Assembly: GCA_023374025.1 (NCBI GenBank)
Contig: SIJG01000019.1
Location: 1,401,083 to 1,465,082, forward strand
Direction of reading: 5' to 3'
DNA length: 64,000 nt
Origin: Heterodera schachtii
Taxonomy: Eukaryota; Nematoda; Chromadorea; Rhabditida; Heteroderidae
The notes beneath the pieces are model-generated. The model ran no database searches. It had not been told where the DNA came from and saw only the letters and a list, made by a program, of their open reading frames with translations. A program made the position numbers and the translations under genes. Below, piece after piece: positions 1 through 10,962 of the stretch. Each line of letters opens with the position of its first letter. Position 1 is the first letter of the stretch.

Positions 1-126
1 AAATGTGGCTTTTTGGGAACTTCTCAGACGACAAATTTGAGGGGTGGTGTTGAGCACCCCCCAAATATTTGGCGTTTGTCGTTTGTCGGTCGATTTATCG
101 TTTGTCGTTAGTAATTCTGAACGGCC

Positions 127-160
127 CCAGCGGTTCTTATAGGCGCCGCCGGAGAAAATT
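127..160 (+). repeat. GC-cored dispersed repeat, copy 1
   Basis: The core ATAGGCGCCGCCGG is followed by an AAAATT tract and then a TAACAGATTA stretch, as in the copies near 2.05, 2.75 and 49.4 kb. The 5' half is degraded. The same core recurs at least seven times in this window on both strands, so it is an interspersed repeat and not a gene. Confidence 0.7.
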
Positions 161-240
161 CTTTAAAAATAGGTGAATTTTATAACAGATTACGACACAA
201 AAACGCAAGTTTTTAAACCAATTGAAGGTCGAAAGGAATT

Positions 241-280
241 GGTGCTCCGGCTGTGCCGATAGCGGCGGCGGGAACATTTT
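241..280 (+). repeat. GC-cored dispersed repeat, copy 2
   Basis: The sequence reads CTGTGCCGATAGCGGCGGCGGG, a variant of the GGTGCCGATAGGCGCCGCCGG core. It is followed by ATTTTTAAGGATTTCAATGTGA, which matches the downstream segment of the copy at 49.4 kb. Confidence 0.7.
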
Positions 281-881
281 TAAGGATTTCAATGTGATTT
301 TTTAAAGAATTTTGAGCAAAAAATTGCCCATTTTTGTGGACTTAAATTGATTTTTGCCAAAAATTATGGCGCCAAGGACCATTTTGCCCATTCAAAAATA
401 AAAATAAAATATTCAAAAAATAATAATACATTGAAGCCGAAAATTCTATGAAGAAAATAGTGACGAGTTTGTATTAAAAATAATAAAAATAATTTGTATC
501 AAAATATTTGGGTATTAAAATGAAAATTTTTATTGATATTTTATTGCCACTTTGTAATTTGTATCCCCTTTTTGGCCAAAATTATTATTGTTTTTTATTA
601 TTATTCTTTTTTTTTGCCAAAATCTCTAAAGCAAAAATGTCGACGCTTTTTGGGGAATTTCCACCAATCGTTGGCCCGGGATTCATTCCCCAAATTGTCC
701 TCCCCAATATTGATAAGATTTTCAAAAGCTAAAATGAATGCAAAAAATAGGGGCGAAGCGACAAAAAAACGCCACAATTTTGTAAGCGAAAGCCCAAATT
801 AAGGTGTTTAATAGCTTCATAATACTACAAATTACCAAGAATAAGTCAGATAAAAACTAAATACGAGTAACCTTTGTTACC

Positions 882-1432
882 TATCATTTCGTCACTGTTC
901 GTTTCGTCACTGAGACATAATTTTTAAAAAATATTGGCTATTTTCAATAAAATTTTATATGAAAATATAATTGTTTTAAAATTCTCGAAAAATGGTCCCA
1001 GAGTAAGAGTACCACCTGAGGTAGCCCCTTTTTTCGAAAATTTTTTGAGATTTTAAAAAGTCGAAAAATAAGTTTATGTGATTTTCGAGGTTGCTCTGAT
1101 CACGAATTTGACTAAAGACTTCCCTCTAATTCCTTTTTTCTGACGCATTTTCATAATAATCAACGAATATTACCATCCTGAAAATTTTAAGCATTCCTTT
1201 TAACAAATTTATTCATGAATGCGTCTGATCCCTTGTCTTTTGTCGAAGCTGAATCCAATTGGTCATTTATGAAATAAAACGGAAACTTAAGTCTGCAAGT
1301 TTTGATAAAGCCAATGGGAAGTATATAAAACTTATCTAAAACAAGGATTTCCAATATTTATCTAATATTTTTAAAAAATATTCCTCAGTGACGAAATGAT
1401 CATTGACGAACTGAATAGTGACGAAATGATCG
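882..1432. mobile_element. Foldback (MITE-like) element with repeated termini
   Basis: The left end (882-921) carries two copies of a TTTCGTCACTG word. The right end (about 1375-1432) carries three copies of its complement, CAGTGACGAAA, spaced about 17-20 bp apart. The ends are inverted with respect to each other and flank about 450 bp of non-coding AT-rich DNA. Inverted termini built of short direct subrepeats are typical of foldback-type non-autonomous transposons. No transposase is visible, and I did not identify a target-site duplication. A similar design, with CGTCAGTG-type words, occurs at 31.6-32.0 kb. Confidence 0.65.
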
Positions 1433-2040
1433 GCGCCACCGTAGAAAAAACTTTATAAAAAATAATCTTCCTAGAAATCGTCTCGAAAAATAATCCAAAA
1501 AACCCAATTACGGATCAAAATTACGGAAAAATCCCAAAAATCCGTAACTCGTAATCCGTCATGACGGGGCCCAAGAAGGCCGTAATTTCCGTAATCCGTA
1601 ATTACGCCCAGCCCTGCTGCTGGGGACAGCGATTTATTATTGAAAATGAAAACTTTATTGATTGTTAAATATAATTACGCAAATTGATTCACCGATGGAA
1701 TTGCATTTGAAAGATGAATTTAATAATTTTGGCGAAATGTTTTTAATTCAAAATTTTAAAGATAGAACTTTGGATTTTTGAAAATTTGGGGCAATTTCGG
1801 CTGGTAAAAAGACCCCAAAATTCATATGAAATTGAGTAACATTTTCATAAAAGAGTTCCAAATTTTATAAAAAGCTTCAAAAAATTTTCTTAATAAATTT
1901 CATTAAAAGTCAAAGTTTTTCTTCAGCTTCGCCTAGTACAAAAAGCTAAAAAAATTTTTCTAAAATGTAGCTCAAAATAACAAAATTTTGTCATTTTTTG
2001 GTGTAAATCTGTTAACAAACCACACACAAATTTTCAAAAT

Positions 2041-2077
2041 TTTCCCCGGCGGCGCCTATCGGCACCGCCGGAGCCCC
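2041..2077 (-). repeat. GC-cored dispersed repeat, copy 3
   Basis: This is a well-preserved core, CCGGCGGCGCCTATCGGCACC on the + strand, so the element is on the minus strand. Its flank at 2000-2040 contains the complement of the TTTGTTAACAGAT word seen beside the + strand copies. Confidence 0.8.
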
Positions 2078-2705
2078 TTGTACCTCAAATTTTTTTTTGA
2101 AATTGCTCCGTAAAAAAGGGTTTGAAAACCAAAAAAAAATCGATTTACATGGCTTGACATTTTCTAAGCTAAAATAAAGGACTATAAAAATTTTTTCGAA
2201 TTTTTAATCAAAGGAAAGGATTTATTGCGTAAAAATGTGGTTAATCAAGAACAAATACAAATAGCATCAAATATTTTTTATGTGCTAAAAACTATCGTTC
2301 TGATTGAAAAGAAAACAAACAAAAATGCAATTTTTGACAAAAGATTCGCAAAAAAACATTAAAAAACATAAACCAGGTCCCTGATAATTAACATCACAAT
2401 TAAAAATCCCAAATTGTCATCAAACTTTTCCCGGACCGGTCGTTTGAATGCGGAACATTGAGTTTGGAGCTTTTAACTCTTTATATCTTTTCTTAGGCTT
2501 TTGGCCATGTTTTTTTAAACTTAAAGAATTTTCCAAAATATTTGCTGGCTAATAAATGGCACTTAGAGCTGCTGAGTCATGCTAAGAATTTTTGATTTGG
2601 TTGCTTTTAAAGCAAGGTTTGGATCGAAAATTTTTCACAATCAGAGAACATCAGGCGCAAAAAATCAGAATTTTAGCAATTTTTTACGGCGCATTTTTCC
2701 AAAGA

Positions 2706-2770
2706 ATTTTGGGGAAGGGGGGGGGGGGGGGTGGGTTCAGCGGTGCCGACAGGCGTCGCCGGGAAAAATT
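2706..2770 (+). repeat. GC-cored dispersed repeat, copy 4, with poly-G run
   Basis: A TTTTGGGGAAG lead and a G-run of about 15 precede the core GCGGTGCCGACAGGCGTCGCCGG, and a TTTGTTAACAGATT word follows it. The same order (TTTTGGGGAAG, G-run, core, TTTGTTAAC) is seen at 49.34-49.42 kb. The poly-G run is therefore part of the element and probably slippage-prone. Confidence 0.75.
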
Positions 2771-2860
2771 TGAGTGCAATTTGTTAACAGATTTTGTCGA
2801 AAAAGTGCCCAAATTTTGTGATTTTAAGCAAATTTTTATGAAAACAACGGATTTTTAAGG

Positions 2861-2890
2861 TCAGGCGATGCCGATAGGCGCCGTCGAAAT
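2861..2890 (+). repeat. GC-cored dispersed repeat, copy 5
   Basis: The core GCGATGCCGATAGGCGCCGTCG is about 110 bp after copy 4 and in the same orientation. This may be a tandem pair or a dimeric element. Confidence 0.7.
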
Positions 2891-3391
2891 GTTTTTTGTT
2901 TTGTTTTTGTAAGATTTTTGTCAAAAAAAATGACCAAATATTGATTCAAACTTTAAATTTTTAGATAAAACATTGGCATTATGCCATAAAATTTCCAACT
3001 TCTGAGTGTGTTTTTAAGAAATCAGAACAAAATTTGGTCACTACCCCAAAGAACATTTCTGAGAAATCAGAACAGATCCAATCCCTGATTTTACAGAGAG
3101 TAAACTGCTTGACATTCAGTCCATTCTGAAACAATCCTCGTGCCCACTTTTCCTCCCATCATTTGCTGTTGGTTGAAGCGGCTATGGGTCATCAATGTCT
3201 TCGCAATGCAAACAGAAACAATATGTCGACGAAGACGAAGGCGTATTGCCAGACTTAAGTGAATATTTCATATGTTAATAAGAAACATAAATATGGGATT
3301 TACCTAATAAAATTTGAATTTCGTAATCCCCAAAGCTTTTTAAGCAATTAAATAATAATCGAAAATAAATAAATTAATTTCAGTTTTAATA

Positions 3392-3473
3392 TGTCGAAGT
3401 GGCTCAATGGTTAAGCTTCTGGCTATGGACTGAGTTGTAATTTGGCTACAATTCCGACCTGAGTGCTACAAGG
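3392..3473 (+). tRNA. tRNA-like sequence, probably tRNA-derived repeat or tRNA pseudogene
   Basis: An A-box-like segment, TGGCTCAATGGTTAAG, starts near 3400. A B-box-like segment, GGCTACAATTCC, lies about 45 bp further on, the usual internal RNA polymerase III promoter spacing. I could not pair a 7-bp acceptor stem or a good anticodon stem, so it is unlikely to be a functional tRNA. It ends right at the stop codon of the convergent secreted-protein gene (3474), so it may overlap that gene's 3' UTR. Confidence 0.4.
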
Positions 3474-4641
3474 CTAATTTAATAGTTTATTTATTTTTAC
3501 TATATATGTCGTTGATTTTGGTCCTTTTATCGGTGCTTTTTGACTGGATGGTTTCGTTGATTTTGGGGTGCTTGTAGGTTTTGATGGTCTTGAACTGCTA
3601 GGTTTAGATGGACTTGAACTGCTTGGTTTTGATGGACTTGAAGAGCTTATACGATTGACCAAATTCATTTTGGCTTTTGTGCCATCTTTTAAGCTGTCCA
3701 ACATTAGCTTCTCATCACCACCATCACCACGACTCATTCGTTCTCCGACGGGAGCTGTTGTTTTGGTTTCGGGCTTGGGGGCATATAGTTGTGGATATAA
3801 TTGTGCCGATGGTGCGTTAGCATCCGAATAATTTGGCACCATTCGTCCACAACTGACACACGGCAACCCGCTGGCGATAGCCGTTAGTAGAAGTGTGCTA
3901 ACAGCGAATTTTGTCAAACTGCCGGCGCCACCACTGGCAGGAGCAGCAGGTGGTTGTTTGCCAGAACCTACGTAATTAAAGACATTAATTTGATTAATTA
4001 GGCCAATCAGACGGATTAACTTTTAGCTTAATTTTCGTTTTGTCGCTATCATTATTACCTTGTTTATCTGATAGATTATTTGCATTTTCACCATCTGCAT
4101 ATTCATTTTTTTCTTAAATAATTAGGAAAATAATTAATTATTGGTGAATTGTAAAGATAAAAATTTACAAGCCTTAAAATATTCCGGGCAAAGGTTTATT
4201 AAAAATATTACAAGCCTTAGATTCACTAGCATCTTTTATTTTATACGTTAGTTAGTTTTAATTTTGGTTTATTTTCATAAAATTGACCTTAAAACGAAAT
4301 ATTTTCGGCTAAAAATGATATGTTTCATGCATTCTCATCAATGCAGAAAAAATATTTGAAAAATCTAAACCCCGTCAATGTGAGATTTATACCATGTTTT
4401 TTTCTGTGTCGAATGTGACTTGGTCCATTCCCATTTGATGACTTGTTTTTTCCGTTTTCACCACCTGCATCGTCATTTGTTGCTGAAATAATATTATAAA
4501 AATATTTTTGAATGTGATTTTTTTTAATATTTTTATTTTTTCTATTTTTAGTAAAAAAAACTAACGCATTCCATTCATTGAAAAAAGTTCAAAATGGAAG
4601 GCAACGGCAAACACAAACAGAAAGATGGTAGAAAATTGCAT
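3474..4641 (-). CDS. Predicted secreted protein, 4 exons, effector-like
   Basis: Exons on the minus strand are 4641-4566, 4482-4393, 4112-4059 and 3967-3474. The three introns (83, 280 and 91 bp) are GT-AG and all in phase 1; the joined frame is open for 237 codons and ends in TAG. I chose the ATG at 4641 because it gives a signal peptide (MQFSTIFLFVFAVAF...) on exon 1. Residues 27-73 are Asn/Gly/Asp-rich and come from two similar small exons. Residues 91-108 form a second hydrophobic stretch, followed by a CVSC pair and a Ser/Pro/Lys C-terminus with repeated PSKPSSS words (about 181-227). An AG at 4670 upstream of the ATG could be a trans-splice site. I do not recognise the family. Secretion is predicted from sequence only; alternatively the second hydrophobic segment anchors the protein in a membrane. 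Confidence 0.72.
4393..4482 (-). repeat. Duplicated 1-1 exon, copy A
   Basis: This 90-bp exon encodes an NDDAGGENGKN segment and resembles the next exon (4059-4112), which encodes NEYADGENANN. The DNA matches codon for codon across about 11 residues, and both exons are phase 1-1 and a multiple of three in length. It reads as a tandem exon duplication followed by divergence, and either exon could be skipped without breaking the frame. Confidence 0.6.
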
Positions 4642-5004
4642 TTTTACAAATAGGAATTTGGCTCTTTTTCTGATTTATATTATTTTATTTAAGCGAAACT
4701 CAATAATTTCTCATAAGGATATGTAGAAAATGCCAATTTTTGATGTTTTATTTATAATGTTTTTTCAATTTTTTAAACTAAATTTGGGTCAAGTTCTTAA
4801 TTTACAAAAAATTACCTATTCTTTACCTTTTTGGGAAATGAAAATTTAAATACATGAATAAATTGCTAGGAAAAAAAGGTCAAGTTTTCTTGGTTTTTTA
4901 AATTTGTTTTAAGCATAGTAAAAATAAGGGAATTATTAATTTTTTTGAAACTTTCCATTAAAATTTTTGGGTTTCGAAATGTTTGCCTTTTGTTTGAGAA
5001 AAAA
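4642..5004 (-). promoter_or_regulatory. 5' flank of the secreted-protein gene
   Basis: These 360 bp of AT-rich DNA separate the predicted start codon (4641) from the satellite array. Apart from a possible splice-leader acceptor (AAATCAG, minus strand, AG at 4671-4670) I see no defined promoter element. Any upstream regulation must come from this short stretch or from the satellite itself. Confidence 0.35.
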
Positions 5005-8000
5005 CAGAAATTTTGGGTTGTATAATTTTGGGAATTGATCTTGTATAATTTTGGGAATTGATTTTAAGTTAAAATTATGAAAAAAAGAAATTTTGGGCTT
5101 GTATAATTTTGGGAATTGATTTAATTTAAAAATTATGAAAAAAAAAGAAATTTTGGGCTTTAATTTAAAAATTATGAAAAAAAAGAAATTTTGGGCTTGT
5201 ATAATTTTGGGAATTGATTTAATTTAAAAATTATGAAAAAAAAGAAATTTTGGGCTTGTATAATTGTGGGATTGGCTTTTAAGTTAAAAATGAAAAAAAG
5301 AAATTTTGGACTTGTATAATTTTGGGAATTGATTTAATTTAAAAATTATGAAAAAAAAAAGAAATTTTGGGCTTGTATAATTATGGGAATTGATTTAATT
5401 TAAAAATTATGAAAAAAAAAAGAAATTTTGGGCTTGTATAATTGTGGGATTGGTTTTTAAGTTAAAAATGAAAAAAAAATTTTGGTCTTGTATAAAAGTA
5501 GGAATTTATTTTAAGTTAAAAATTATGGAAAAAAAATTTGGACTTGTATAATTGTGGGAATTGATTTTAAGTTAAAAATTATGGAAAAAAGAAATTTTGG
5601 GCTTGTATAATTTTGGGAATTGATTTAATTTAAAAATTATGAAAAAAAAGAAATTTTGAGCTTGTATAATTTTGGGAATTGATTTAATTTAAAAATTATG
5701 AAAAAAAAGAAATTTTGAGCTTGTATAATTTTGGGAATTGATTTTAAGTTAAAAATTATGGAAAAAAAGAAATTTTGGGCTTGTATAATTTTGGGAATTG
5801 ATTTAATTTAAAAATTATGAAAAAAAAGAAATTTTGAGCTTGTATAATTTTGGGAATTGATTTAATTTAAAAATTATGAAAAAAAAGAAATTTTGGGCTT
5901 GTATAATTGTGGGATTGGCTTTTAAGTTAAAAATGAAAAAAAGAAATTTTGGACTTGTATAATTTTGGGAATTGATTTAATTTAAAAATTATGAAAAAAA
6001 AAAGAAATTTTGGGCTTGTATAATTATGGGAATTGATTTAATTTAAAAATTATGAAAAAAAAAAGAAATTTTGGGCTTGTATAATTGTGGGATTGGTTTT
6101 TAAGTTAAAAATGAAAAAAAAATTTTGGTCTTGTATAAAAGTAGGAATTTATTTTAAGTTAAAAATTATGGAAAAAAAATTTGGACTTGTATAATTTTGG
6201 GAATTGATTTAATTTAAAAATTATGAAAAAAAAGAAATTTTGAGCTTGTATAATTTTGGGAATTGATTTAATTTAAAAATTATGAAAAAAAAGAAATTTT
6301 GAGCTTGTATAATTTTGGGAATTGATTTTAAGTTAAAAATTATGGAAAAAAAGAAATTTTGGGCTTGTATAATTTTGGGAATTGATTTAATTTAAAAATT
6401 ATGAAAAAAAAGAAATTTTGAGCTTGTATAATTTTGGGAATTGATTTTAAGTTAAAAATTATGGAAAAAAGAAATTTTGGGCTTGTATAATTTTGGGAAT
6501 TGATTTAATTTAAAAATTATGAAAAAAAAGAAATTTTGAGCTTGTATAATTTTGGGAATTGATTTTAAGTTAAAAATTATGGAAAAAAAGAAATTTTGAG
6601 CTTGTATAATTTTGGGAATTGATTTAATTTAAAAATTATGAAAAAAAAAGAAATTTTGGGCTTGTATAATTTTGGGAATTGATTTTAAGTTAAAAATTAT
6701 GGAAAAAAAGAAATTTTGGGCTTGTATAATTTTGGGAATTGATTTAATTTAAAAATTATGAAAAAAAAAAAGAAATTTTGGGCTTGTATAATTTTGGGAA
6801 TTGATTTAATTTAAAAATTATGAAAAAAAGAAATTTTGAGCTTGTATAATTTTGGGAATTGATTTAATTTAAAAATTATGAAAAAAAAAGAAATTTTGGA
6901 CTTGTATAATTTTGGGAATTGATTTAATTTAAAAATTATGAAAAAAAAGAAATTTTGAGCTTGTATAATTTTGGGAATTGATTTAATTTAAAAATTATGA
7001 AAAAAAAAGAAATTTTGGGCTTGTATAATTTTGGGAATTGATTTTAAGTTAAAAATTATGGAAAAAAAGAAATTTTGGGCTTGTATAATTTTGGGAATTG
7101 ATTTAATTTAAAAATTATGAAAAAAAAAAAGAAATTTTGGGCTTGTATAATTTTGGGAATTGATTTAATTTAAAAATTATGAAAAAAAGAAATTTTGAGC
7201 TTGTATAATTTTGGGAATTGATTTAATTTAAAAATTATGAAAAAAAAAGAAATTTTGGACTTGTATAATTTTGGGAATTGATTTAATTTAAAAATTATGA
7301 AAAAAAGAAATTTTGGGCTTGTATAATTTTGGGAATTGCTTTAATTTAAAAATTATGAAAAAAAAGAAATTTTGAGCTTGTATAATTTTGGGAATTGATT
7401 TAATTTAAAAATTATGAAAAAAAAAGAAATTTTGGGCTTGTATAATTTTGGGAATTGATTTAATTTAAAAATTATGAAAAAAAAAAAGAAATTTTGGGCT
7501 TGTATAATTTTGGGAATTGATTTAATTTAAAAATTATGAAAAAAAGAAATTTTGAGCTTGTATAATTTTGGGAATTGATTTAATTTAAAAATTATGAAAA
7601 AAAAGAAATTTTGGGCTTGTATAATTTTGGGAATTGATTTTAAGTTAAAAATTATGGAAAAAAAGAAATTTTGGGCTTGTATAATTTTGGGAATTGATTT
7701 AATTTAAAAATTATGAAAAAAAAGAAATTTTGAGCTTGTATAATTTTGGGAATTGATTTAATTTAAAAATTATGAAAAAAAAAAAGAAATTTTGGGCTTG
7801 TATAATTTTGGGAATTGATTTTAAGTTAAAAATTATGGAAAAAAAGAAATTTTGGGCTTGTATAATTTTGGGAATTGATTTAATTTAAAAATTATGAAAA
7901 AAAGAAATTTTGAGCTTGTATAATTTTGGGAATTGATTTAATTTAAAAATTATGAAAAAAAAAGAAATTTTGGACTTGTATAATTTTGGGAATTGATTTA

Positions 8001-9856
8001 ATTTAAAAATTATGAAAAAAAGAAATTTTGGGCTTGTATAATTTTGGGAATTGATTTAATTTAAAAATTATGAAAAAAAAGAAATTTTGAGCTTGTATAA
8101 TTTTGGGAATTGATTTAATTTAAAAATTATGAAAAAAAAAGAAATTTTGGGCTTGTATAATTTTGGGAATTGATTTAATTTAAAAATTATGAAAAAAAAA
8201 AGAAATTTTGGGCTTGTATAATTTTGGGAATTGATTTAATTTAAAAATTATGAAAAAAAGAAATTTTGAGCTTGTATAATTTTGGGAATTGATTTAATTT
8301 AAAAATTATGAAAAAAAAGAAATTTTGGGCTTGTATAATTTTGGGAATTGATTTTAAGTTAAAAATTATGGAAAAAAAGAAATTTTGGGCTTGTATAATT
8401 TTGGGAATTGATTTAATTTAAAAATTATGAAAAAAAAGAAATTTTGAGCTTGTATAATTTTGGGAATTGATTTAATTTAAAAATTATGAAAAAAAAAAAG
8501 AAATTTTGGGCTTGTATAATTTTGGGAATTGATTTTAAGTTAAAAATTATGGAAAAAAAGAAATTTTGGGCTTGTATAATTTTGGGAATTGATTTTAAGT
8601 TAAAAATTATGGAAAAAAAGAAATTTTGGGCTTGTATAATTTTGGGAATTGATTTAATTTAAAAATTATGAAAAAAAAAAGAAATTTTGGGCTTGTATAA
8701 TTTTGGGAATTGATTTAATTTAAAAATTATGAAAAAAAAAAGAAATTTTGGGCTTGTATAATTTTGGGAATTGATTTAATTTAAAAATTATGAAAAAAAA
8801 AAGAAATTTTGGGCTTGTATAATTTTGGGAATTGATTTAATTTAAAAATTATGGAAAAAAAGAAATTTTGGGCTTGTATAATTTTGGGAATTGATTTAAT
8901 TTAAAAATTATGAAAAAAAAAAGAAATTTTGGGCTTGTATAATTTTGGGAATTGATTTAATTTAAAAATTATGAAAAAAAGAAATTTTGAGCTTGTATAA
9001 TTTTGGGAATTGATTTTAAGTTAAAAATTATGGAAAAAAAGAAATTTTGGGCTTGTATAATTTTGGGAATTGATTTTAAGTTAAAAATTATGGAAAAAAA
9101 GAAATTTTGGGCTTGTATAATTTTGGGAATTGATTTAATTTAAAAATTATGAAAAAAAAAAAGAAATTTTGGGCTTGTATAATTTTGGGAATTGATTTAA
9201 TTTAAAAATTATGAAAAAAAAAAGAAATTTTGGACTTGTATAATTTTGGGAATTGATTTAATTTAAAAATTATGAAAAAAAGAAATTTTGAGCTTGTATA
9301 ATTTTGGGAATTGATTTAATTTAAAAATTATGAAAAAAAAAAGAAATTTTGGGCTTGTATAATTTTGGGAATTGATTTAATTTAAAAATTATGAAAAAAA
9401 AAAGAAATTTTGGGCTTGTATAATTTTGGGAATTGATTTAATTTAAAAATTATGAAAAAAAAAAAGAAATTTTGGGCTTGTATAATTTTGGGAATTGATT
9501 TAATTTAAAAATTATGAAAAAAAGAAATTTTGAGCTTGTATAATTTTGGGAATTGATTTAATTTAAAAATTATGAAAAAAAAAAAGAAATTTTGGGCTTG
9601 TATAATTTTGGGAATTGATTTTAAGTTAAAAATTATGGAAAAAAAGAAATTTTGGGCTTGTATAATTTTGGGAATTGATTTAATTTAAAAATTATGAAAA
9701 AAAGAAATTTTGAGCTTGTATAATTTTGGGAATTGATTTAATTTAAAAATTATGAAAAAAAAAGAAATTTTGGGCTTGTATAATTTTGGGAATTGATTTT
9801 AAGATAAAATTATGAAAAAAAAGAAATTTTGTGCTTGTATAATTGTGAGAATTGAT
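5005..9856. repeat. Satellite array, about 80 copies of a 60-bp monomer
   Basis: The monomer contains GAAATTTTGGGCTTG, then TATAATTTTGGGAATTGA, then either a TTAATTTAAAAATTATG or a TTTAAGTTAAAAATTATGG form, then an A-run of 6-11. Monomers differ by GGGCTT, GAGCTT or GGACTT and by the A-run length. Larger units are visible: a block of about 290 bp at 5.26 kb recurs 643 bp downstream, the GGACTT marker at 6898 recurs at 7257 (359 bp, six monomers), and again at 7972 (715 bp, twelve). This is higher-order repeat structure. A-runs phased every 60 bp could bend DNA. The array is non-coding. Confidence 0.95.
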
Positions 9857-10035
9857 TTTTGTGTTTTTATAGCCATAAGTGCAAAATGTGGGCCCGTGGC
9901 CCTTAAGGGCGCATGGTCCCAGAAATGGTCATTGGCCCGGCAATGGCCACGCCCTCATGTGCAATCGCTAATTGCGATCGTCATGCGCCATACCAGCAGT
10001 TGCATTCGTTTGGAGTCGGTTTGAGCGCAAAACCG
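9857..10035. other. GC-richer island after the satellite, coding status unclear
   Basis: A TTTTTATAG acceptor-like end at about 9873 leads into about 150 bp of balanced composition with short palindromes (for example GCAATCGCTAATTGCGATCG). A + strand open frame (9812-10024) runs through it but begins inside the satellite. It could be an orphan exon or a repeat fragment. I find no matching donor or partner exon. Confidence 0.3.
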
Positions 10036-10962
10036 CCAATTTTTATAAATTGTTTTTAAAGATTTTTTTATTTTTTTTGAATATTGAAATTTTGGTTTTA
10101 TCTTCGGGGTAATTTCAATTTATGATTTTTGCTCATTTTGCACTTCTTACAATCAATCATTTGGGGTTTTTTCGTCCATAAAATCCCATTTTTTGTTTGA
10201 ATAAATTTTTAATTTTTCACTAATAAAAAGTTAATGAAAATGGAATATATTTAATCTATTGTTGCTTAAATATTCAAAAGATTCGCATAATAACAATGGT
10301 TGCAAATTCGTTGATGATGTTGGCATAATTTTGTTTTAAAAAAATAAACACTCAATTTAAAAGTAACTCGTGTTTTTACAAAATATTAATCAGTGTTTTT
10401 ATTAGTCAACAATTTTATCCCCATTGATCATTTAATTATCAAGAATTTTCACGCCTTAAATTTTTGCTTTTCAATAAATACAATTATCTTAGACTAAGCC
10501 TGAAAAGACATTAAAAGTACTTTAATTATTAATAAAAATATATAAAAAAGGTTTCATTGTAAAGCTTTATTCAGACAAATAAATTTTAAAAAATATGAAA
10601 GACAGGAACATTGAAAATGACAGATTTATAGCAATATCTTTCTCCACGTCTGGCCCATTCTTTCAAATGCATCGAAAAAACGATCAAACTCGAGCAGCCA
10701 ATCTGTCATCAACAGCAATGGCAATGGCAACGCTTAACGAGAGTGTTCAATTAATTCCTCATTTTTTTGTTGGGTTTTGAAAATATTAAGGTTGAATAAT
10801 AAAGCCGTCTCCATGATAGTCCCCTGAAACAAAGCTCCCCTTTGAGATGGGTGGCGGGTTGAGAAACAAACACCCCGGGGCTCAATTTCAAGAAATACGA
10901 TATTTCATTTGAACGATCAATTATTAGGGTGAATTCTCAATTTCATTGTATTTTTGTAAAGA
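10036..10962. other. AT-rich intergenic DNA up to the assembly gap
   Basis: No credible gene is visible. The 61-codon frame at 10595-10780 has a more normal composition in its second half but no splice or homology support. The segment 10800-10885 is GC-richer and contains a CCCCGGGG palindrome. Confidence 0.45.

Larger units (their letters stand above)
1..881. other. AT-rich intergenic DNA with two copies of a GC-cored repeat
   Basis: I see no credible gene. The short open frames at 508-802 are low-complexity (poly-F/L/K) with no splice or codon support. At 33-58 a G-run and a C-run flank a short spacer and could pair. At 75-112 the word GTTTGTCG recurs several times. Two copies of the dispersed GC-cored repeat sit at about 127-160 and 241-280, both in + orientation. 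Confidence 0.6.
1433..3391. other. Intergenic DNA with repeat copies, no clear gene
   Basis: At 1500-1620 there are short repeats of CCGTAA/TTACGG type ending in GCCCAGCCCTG. The GC-cored repeat occurs three times, at 2041-2077, 2706-2770 and 2861-2890. The stretch 3120-3260 has clearly higher GC and complexity than its surroundings, but I could not join it into an open gene on either strand. The open frames at 2579-2858 run across the poly-G and GC-cored repeat and are not genes. Confidence 0.55.

Noticed and set aside
3568..3831. 87-codon + strand frame
   Set aside because: It is the antisense shadow of the terminal exon of the secreted-protein gene.
5005..9856. Tandem array considered as a CRISPR-like array
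   Set aside because: Units are contiguous with no unique spacers, the genome is eukaryotic in character and no cas genes are present; it is a satellite.
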